The position numbers and the translations under genes were made by a program. DNA of 10,702 nt. Origin: Croceicoccus sp. GTDB taxonomy: Bacteria; Pseudomonadota; Alphaproteobacteria; Sphingomonadales; Sphingomonadaceae. This document shows, one piece after another, positions 6,170-10,702 of the stretch (the first letter of the stretch is position 1; every line of letters starts with the position of its first letter). The stretch lies in assembly GCA_029936705.1 (NCBI GenBank), contig JAPYSD010000069.1, forward strand, positions 1-10,702, in the 5' to 3' direction. Under the pieces are notes generated by a model. That model searched no databases, had not been told where the DNA came from, and saw only the letters and a program-made list of their open reading frames with translations.

Positions 6170-7336
6170 GTGGCAACCGTAGCTGCGAATCTTGTTGATC
6201 AGTCGCAGATCCCCGTCGTCGAAAGCGGCATCGTCCGCACTACCGTCTTTCCCAACAAGCTGCGTCAGATGCGCCGCGAGGCTGGCTATGAAATGCTGAC
6301 AGACTTCGTGCGTGAGACTGGCCTTGAGCAGATCAATTACACGCGGCTGGCGAAGATCGAGCGCGGCCAGATTTTTCCTCGTCCTGACGAGGTGCTTGCT
6401 ATCGCAAAGGCGCTGAAGGTCGAACCGATGGATTTCTTCATCGATACGGTCGACAAGGACTTCGATCGTGAGCGTTGGGCGCGAGAACATATCGAGGCAT
6501 CGCTGACTTTTCGCGGTGGTGCGCGCGCGGATATGCGGATTGGCGCGGCCCTTCGCCAGCGCCGCCGGGATCTTGGTCTGTCGACTACCGATCTGAAGAA
6601 GAAGTTCGGAATGCCGTCCGCAACGGCAAGCCGGATCGAAAACGCGGAGCGCCCGTTTTTTCGCTGGCCGGATAAGATCCGTAAATCGGCCGCAAAAATC
6701 ATGGGCGGGACTTCGGCTCGCGATATTGCCCGCAAGGTCGAAGCCTACGAAGAGGACGGCAGCCTCAATCGGGTAATGGCTGAACTCTTTTCCGAGCATT
6801 CGCTGAACGTGCGGCACAACACGGCGCTTCTCATGCTTGTGCGCAAGCTGCCCGGCAAGCGGGCCGAGAAATTCGCTGACAGGCTCGAGAAGATGATGGC
6901 CGAGAAGGGCCAGGACGAATGGGTGCTGGATGCCAGCGTCATCGCGATGCCTGAAGGTCCGGACATCTTCTCGGAAGGTAAGAAGATGCCGATCCTTGGG
7001 GGCAAGACCAACAATGGCTGGACGCATCTGAGTGAGACGGGTGACACGTTCACGCGCAGCTTTGATCGGCCGGGCATCGCGTTCAGTCTGGACAAGCCGG
7101 TTCTCGGGCCCGGCATCCCGGCCAGTGCGCTGCTGGTTTTCGAACTGATCGACAAGTCCGAGATCAAGGGCGAGATGATCCTGGCGCTCGTGGAAGGCAC
7201 TCGGGTGCGGGTCGTCTCGGCCCGTCCTGCCGGCCGCGGGTTCAAGCTGTCGCAGGTGGACCCCGATTGGCAGTCGTCGCTCGCCAAGGAGGGCAATGTC
7301 AGGGTCGCGAAGCTTTCGCAGATCGAAATGTCCTGA
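6170..7336 (+). CDS. XRE-type transcriptional regulator with two HTH domains and S24-like tail
   Basis: 388 residues from GTG 6170, chosen because AGGAGA (6157-6162) lies 7 nt upstream. The frame stays open back to a TTG at 6005, but the upstream starts (6005, 6047, 6125) lack ribosome sites. The first helix-turn-helix (about 29-92) has the XRE pattern LRQMRREAG ... LAKIERGQ ... P-D-VLAIAKAL-V-P-DFF. A second HTH-like domain (about 124-185) has IGAALRQRRRDLGLS ... SATASRIENAER. A helical middle (about 186-250) is followed by a C-terminal part (about 303-386) that resembles the LexA/CI S24 fold: a GP-IP turn, a hydrophobic VFEL strand, G-MILALVEGTRVRVV, then L-x-x-x-DPDW. The catalytic Ser and Lys of active S24 proteases are not evident, so it is probably a non-cleaving sensing or dimerisation domain. 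It diverges from the tandem-HTH gene and is ended by a strong terminator. It is probably a repressor of itself and of transfer genes; the target is inferred from shared motifs. Confidence 0.88.
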   Translation: MATVAANLVDQSQIPVVESGIVRTTVFPNKLRQMRREAGYEMLTDFVRETGLEQINYTRLAKIERGQIFPRPDEVLAIAKALKVEPMDFFIDTVDKDFDRERWAREHIEASLTFRGGARADMRIGAALRQRRRDLGLSTTDLKKKFGMPSATASRIENAERPFFRWPDKIRKSAAKIMGGTSARDIARKVEAYEEDGSLNRVMAELFSEHSLNVRHNTALLMLVRKLPGKRAEKFADRLEKMMAEKGQDEWVLDASVIAMPEGPDIFSEGKKMPILGGKTNNGWTHLSETGDTFTRSFDRPGIAFSLDKPVLGPGIPASALLVFELIDKSEIKGEMILALVEGTRVRVVSARPAGRGFKLSQVDPDWQSSLAKEGNVRVAKLSQIEMS

Positions 7337-7362
7337 TCGACTGTCGATCACACTGAATGAAA

Positions 7363-7388
7363 AGGGCGCTTCCGAGCGCCCTTTTTTT
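7363..7388 (+). terminator. Intrinsic terminator of the XRE-type regulator gene
   Basis: An 8-bp perfect stem (7363-7370 with 7375-7382), rich in G:C, has a TCCG loop and runs straight into seven T (7382-7388). It lies 26 bases after the TGA of the regulator. On the minus strand the same stem is preceded by A's and followed by TTTT, so it may also act, more weakly, on transcripts coming from the relaxase gene. Confidence 0.92.
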
Positions 7389-7414
7389 CGTCTGTTGCAA
7401 GGCCAGATCTCACC

Positions 7415-7450
7415 AGCCCTTCGCAAAAAACGTCGTCTTCGCGAAGGGCT
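7415..7450. repeat. Ten-base inverted repeat with A6 loop between converging genes
   Basis: AGCCCTTCGC (7415-7424) and GCGAAGGGCT (7441-7450) pair perfectly around a 16-nt loop that begins with six A. It starts 10 bases past the relaxase stop. On the relaxase transcript the U run falls inside the loop, not after the stem, so it is not a standard terminator. It could still slow polymerase or protect the relaxase mRNA 3' end together with the stem at 7363-7382. Confidence 0.5.
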
Positions 7451-7460
7451 AGCGAGGCAT

Positions 7461-10400
7461 TCATCTGGGCGACCTCCCCTTCCCCTTTTCTTGGCCAGAC
7501 TGCCGAGCGGCGCTGCTGGATCGCGCATCGTACAGGTCCCAGTCTGATTTCATGCTGGCGGTGTGACCAGGTTCGATTTCCTGTGCGATCTGGCGAAGTT
7601 TCTCGTTGGCCCGGATTTGCGCAGACAGTCGTGCTCGTTCGTCGCGGTTGCCGGAATCGTTTGCCTTGATCCATTGGTCGAAGACCGGATCGATGCCGGG
7701 CACGAGTTTGCGCGTGTGCTGGGGGTCGCTCGAACTTGCGATCTCGTGAATGCGCGAAGGGTCGATCTTGATGGTCGCGCGTTCGCGTTCCGCGGGTTTG
7801 CGTTCGTCCTTTTTCGGCGCGCGACTTTCGTAGCCGCTGGGCTGATATGTCCGGAAGTCCGGGATCTCGCCTTCGGGCAAGTCGGGCGTGGGCATGATGA
7901 TCTTGCCATCCACGATCTTGAAGAGACCAAAGTCGCCGTCCTGTCCGGCCTCGCCATCGTTGCCCTTGCTCGGTTGGGGCGCTGCCTGTTTGCGCGGATC
8001 CACTGCGTCGAGCCTGGCCTGGACCAATGCATTCTCCATGGCGCGAGCCACTTCGGGATCACGGGCGAATTGCTCTGCGATCTGCTGCAGCTCGGCCGGA
8101 GCCGATTTGATCAGCTGGTGACTGCCGCCCTTCGCACTCGCTTCGACCTTTGAAGGATTTTTCGCGAGATAGGCCGTCAGGCGTTTGACTGAACGATCAT
8201 GCGTTCGCCCAATACCTTCGATACGCGATATCGATCGAGCGTCTTCGATGGTGATGTTTGTCGGAAGGTTGAAGAGCGCGGCGTCAGCCTTGCTGAATGT
8301 GAGCTCGAAGCGGCCGTCGGTCTTTGCGATCTGGGGACGAAGATGTTTCGCACGGATCGTTTCGATGATGTGCGAGGGATCGTTTGCAGGCTTCCGTGCG
8401 GCGGACCTTTCGGGGTTTGCGGCCGCGGCCGGTTTCGCCTCGGCGGGTTCGGGTTTTGCTGGCGCCGGGACAGGCGGTGCAGGTTCGATGCTCTTGTCGC
8501 CGGCTTTGCTTGCATGCGCCTGGGCTGATTTTGCCTCGCGCTCGGCCAGAAGCCGCGCTTGCGCCGCCTTCAATTCTGCGGCGATTTCCGGTTCCTCGGC
8601 GAAATTGGCAAAGGCTGCCTGCAGCGTTCGGTCGCGGGTTCCGATTTTGAAACGCTCGGCATTGGTGAGCATGAAATCCTGGTCGCTCGGTTCCTGTCGG
8701 AACTGGATCATGCCAGGGTTCTTCTGGATTGCGGTTACGAGACTGGAGATCATCGCTTCCTGATGGTCCATGATCTTGGTCAGACGCTTTTGCGCCGAAC
8801 GATAATTCGGAGCGTTGATGATCGGCACATCGGACGGTGCACGATCACGCGGCACGATGCCGTTCTCGCTGATAACGAGGCGGCGATTGAGTTCGACGAT
8901 GCGGTTGATGAAATTGTCGATGCTCGAATTTCCGACAGACGCGGCGGCGGGCGCCGGTGTGGGCGCCTTGGCTGCCTGGCGTTCTGCGATGGAAGCAGGA
9001 GCGGCGGACTGCTCCGCCGAACGGCGAAGCTGGCGTCCGAGCTCGATGTGACCTTCGATGACAAGTTTAGCGGTTTCGGCCGTGCGCGAGTGGCGCATGG
9101 CTGCGTCCTGGCTGGTCGTGATCTGTGAGATCTCCCGGCCCATCATGACCTCGATGCCGGCGAGATGCATTTCGGCCTCGGTTAGCTTTGCCTGGTATCG
9201 CGGTTTGCTGGTTCGCTGCCGCTTCGTCGCGCGGCCATCGTCGATCGCGCCGAGATGCTTCCTCGCCATCTTGGCAACCTTGTTCGCGCGCGAGCGCAAC
9301 CGGTCGATGTTCTCGGACATCTGCTTTGCGATAGCTCGGTGCTCGGCGGCGACGCGCTCGGACTGCTCCCACCGGATCAGCTCACGGTCGACCTCCTTGC
9401 GATCCTGGTCGGAGAGCTTGGCCGCACTTAGTCCGGCACGCCAGAGCTTTAGCTGGTGATCGATCCGCGCCTGGTCTGCACGGGATTGCGCCTCGAGTTT
9501 GCGTTGAATGAACTCCCACTGGTTCGCCTCGTTGCGAACACCGGTTTCGGTGGGCACGCCATTCGATTCCAGGGACGCAGCCTGGGTGCCGAGATGTTCG
9601 TCGCTTTCCTTGTGGATGCCCATCTCGCTGTAGCGGCGTGGGTCGACACGCCGATCGATGCCTTCAGCCTCGAGTTCGCGGTTGGTCAGATGCGCGAGAT
9701 TGCGACGGAGCATCGGCACGAAGTCGCGCTTGTTGCAGTCACGGTCCTTGGGCTGCGCGAAGGGGTGTGAAGTCTTTCGATTACGGCACGATTTCTGTAC
9801 GTAGCTGTATGGGACGACAAAATCCCATGAGCCGAGGTATTTGGACAGATCTGTGGCGATGGCTCTTTCAGCGATCGCATGTCTATCTTTTACCTGCTTG
9901 GCTGCCTCCGGAGAAGGTTCGACGAGATGGTCATCCGCTTTGCCAGTAAAGCGCTTTGCCGGCCGGTCGTGATAAACGAGATGGAAGTGCCAGTTTCGGT
10001 CGTCGTTGGTGTGATCGGGCGCGTGCATGACAGCGATGTGCGGGAGGCTCCGCGCTTCGAACTCTCGCGTAAAATTTTTGAGGATCCTAACGCGGGCTTC
10101 GTGCGAAACTTCATGGGGCAACTCGCCAACGATCCTGAACTGGACGCGCCCACCTCGGCCGTCCTCGAACTTGGCGCCAAAGCTGGAGGCAGCTTCGCGC
10201 TCCTCGCGGGCTGCCTTCTGTTCGTCGCTTTCATTGGCAGGCCTTCGCTCGCGAGGCTTCCAGCCATGGCGCTTCATAACCTTGCGGACGGCATCGTTGT
10301 CGCGGGTTGAAATCTTGACGATCTCATTTGGGTCGGCCGCTTCGATCGCATCGTGAAGAGGCTTGGGGCAGTCCGTGTCCGCTTTGACCTTCGACCAGAA

Positions 10401-10702
10401 CTCTTCGTTCCCGGCTATGCGTACCAGCATTCGGTCAGCCGATGGATTGCTTTCTGCTTGCTCGACCAGCTTCCAAAATTCACGTCGCTCGACTGGGTCG
10501 TCGGAGATGTTTGAAAACAGCACGGCAGAGCCGTTCGGATCGTGCGCCAAGGCCTCCTCGCGTTCGATGTAGGCACTTGCCTTACCTCCGGCACCAAGAT
10601 CCTCGTAATCGCGCTGTATGGCCTCTTGAGACGGCTCCTCGGGCACCGGCGCTTCGAGCCCAAGCTGACGGGCCAACTCGGGATTGTTTTTGGCCTGTTC
10701 GA
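7461..10702 (-). CDS. MobA/MobL-family relaxase, large (5' end outside window)
   Basis: 1079 codons are visible, and the frame is open through the right edge. A TTG at 10676 has no ribosome site, so the true start is probably upstream. Residues below are numbered from that TTG. A motif I-like YIERE segment has a candidate nicking tyrosine at 36. The metal-binding histidines lie in a HAPD ... NWHFH segment (H218, H230, H232). The family's RVDPRRYSEMGI (343-354) and EHLGTQA (360-366) follow. Such relaxases cut oriT, attach to the 5' end by tyrosine and lead the strand through the type IV channel. The rest is a long accessory region: charged coiled coils (about 385-555), a Pro/Ala linker (730-755), two copies of a similar module (638-709 and 826-889), and a basic C-terminus (QEKGKGRSPR) that fits a secretion signal. 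No helicase or primase motif is seen. It converges on the XRE-type gene and was probably transcribed from outside the window, where oriT may also lie. Confidence 0.9.
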   Translation of the reverse strand, partial: EQAKNNPELARQLGLEAPVPEEPSQEAIQRDYEDLGAGGKASAYIEREEALAHDPNGSAVLFSNISDDPVERREFWKLVEQAESNPSADRMLVRIAGNEEFWSKVKADTDCPKPLHDAIEAADPNEIVKISTRDNDAVRKVMKRHGWKPRERRPANESDEQKAAREEREAASSFGAKFEDGRGGRVQFRIVGELPHEVSHEARVRILKNFTREFEARSLPHIAVMHAPDHTNDDRNWHFHLVYHDRPAKRFTGKADDHLVEPSPEAAKQVKDRHAIAERAIATDLSKYLGSWDFVVPYSYVQKSCRNRKTSHPFAQPKDRDCNKRDFVPMLRRNLAHLTNRELEAEGIDRRVDPRRYSEMGIHKESDEHLGTQAASLESNGVPTETGVRNEANQWEFIQRKLEAQSRADQARIDHQLKLWRAGLSAAKLSDQDRKEVDRELIRWEQSERVAAEHRAIAKQMSENIDRLRSRANKVAKMARKHLGAIDDGRATKRQRTSKPRYQAKLTEAEMHLAGIEVMMGREISQITTSQDAAMRHSRTAETAKLVIEGHIELGRQLRRSAEQSAAPASIAERQAAKAPTPAPAAASVGNSSIDNFINRIVELNRRLVISENGIVPRDRAPSDVPIINAPNYRSAQKRLTKIMDHQEAMISSLVTAIQKNPGMIQFRQEPSDQDFMLTNAERFKIGTRDRTLQAAFANFAEEPEIAAELKAAQARLLAEREAKSAQAHASKAGDKSIEPAPPVPAPAKPEPAEAKPAAAANPERSAARKPANDPSHIIETIRAKHLRPQIAKTDGRFELTFSKADAALFNLPTNITIEDARSISRIEGIGRTHDRSVKRLTAYLAKNPSKVEASAKGGSHQLIKSAPAELQQIAEQFARDPEVARAMENALVQARLDAVDPRKQAAPQPSKGNDGEAGQDGDFGLFKIVDGKIIMPTPDLPEGEIPDFRTYQPSGYESRAPKKDERKPAERERATIKIDPSRIHEIASSSDPQHTRKLVPGIDPVFDQWIKANDSGNRDERARLSAQIRANEKLRQIAQEIEPGHTASMKSDWDLYDARSSSAARQSGQEKGKGRSPR

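Noticed and set aside
6170..7336. Self-cleaving LexA-type repressor
   Set aside because: The S24-like outline is present, but I cannot find the catalytic Ser and Lys in the right places.
7415..7450. Intrinsic terminator for the relaxase gene
   Set aside because: The U run is within the loop rather than after the stem, so it is listed only as an inverted repeat.
6071..7528. 485-codon open frame on the minus strand opposite the XRE-type regulator
   Set aside because: It lies antisense to a well-supported gene, spans that gene's terminator, and its product is Arg/His/Leu-rich without recognisable motifs. High GC content explains long antisense frames.
8559..9128. 189-codon open frame on the plus strand inside the relaxase gene
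   Set aside because: It is a shadow of the relaxase tail, Gly/Arg-rich with no motif.
10674..10676. TTG as the relaxase start
   Set aside because: No ribosome site precedes it and the frame continues to the window edge, so the gene is treated as open at its 5' end.
1..10702. CRISPR array, tRNA, insertion sequence or oriT within the window
   Set aside because: I saw no regularly spaced direct repeats, cloverleaf-like segments or transposase motifs. A nick region is expected upstream of the relaxase gene, outside the window.

Overview
The window reads as part of a conjugative plasmid or integrated conjugative element from a Gram-negative bacterium, most likely an alphaproteobacterium. The basis is moderately GC-rich coding DNA (by eye), GTG and TTG starts, a P-type (VirB) type IV secretion operon and a MobA/MobL-type relaxase. 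A sphingomonad host is my best guess from the style of the proteins, but nothing here proves it.

Left half (1-5133, minus strand): a tight operon transcribed right to left, virB2, virB3, virB4, virB5, then a second, larger VirB5-like gene that runs off the left edge. Gaps are only 15-32 nt. It encodes the pilin, the inner-membrane partner, the main assembly ATPase and two exported coiled-coil proteins. A good sigma70-type promoter with a 5' leader lies just upstream of virB2. No virB1, virB6-virB11 or virD4 is visible; they could lie off the left edge.

Middle (5134-7460): a control module. A leftward gene for a 180-residue protein with two tandem helix-turn-helix-like modules and a rightward gene for a 388-residue XRE-type regulator diverge from one intergenic region. 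That region holds abutting -35 boxes and several inverted repeats. The leftward regulator promoter and the virB2 promoter share the pattern TTGGCA-N12-TCATCC directly before the -10 box. A 16-bp palindrome in the XRE gene leader has a half-site on the virB2 -10 box. The simplest reading is that these regulators control each other and the transfer operon. A strong intrinsic terminator follows the XRE gene.

Right part (7461-10702, minus strand): a very large relaxase gene, open at its 5' end at the window edge. It has the MobA/MobL catalytic features in its N-terminal third and a long charged, coiled-coil, repeat-bearing C-terminal region. The relaxase would nick and pilot the DNA, the VirB apparatus would export it, and the regulators in between probably set when this happens.

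I see no RNA genes, insertion sequences or CRISPR array, and no gene-free stretch over 300 bases. No clearly new system is evident. The most interesting points are the tandem VirB5 paralogues, the paired two-headed regulators with shared promoter motifs, and the repeated module in the relaxase tail.
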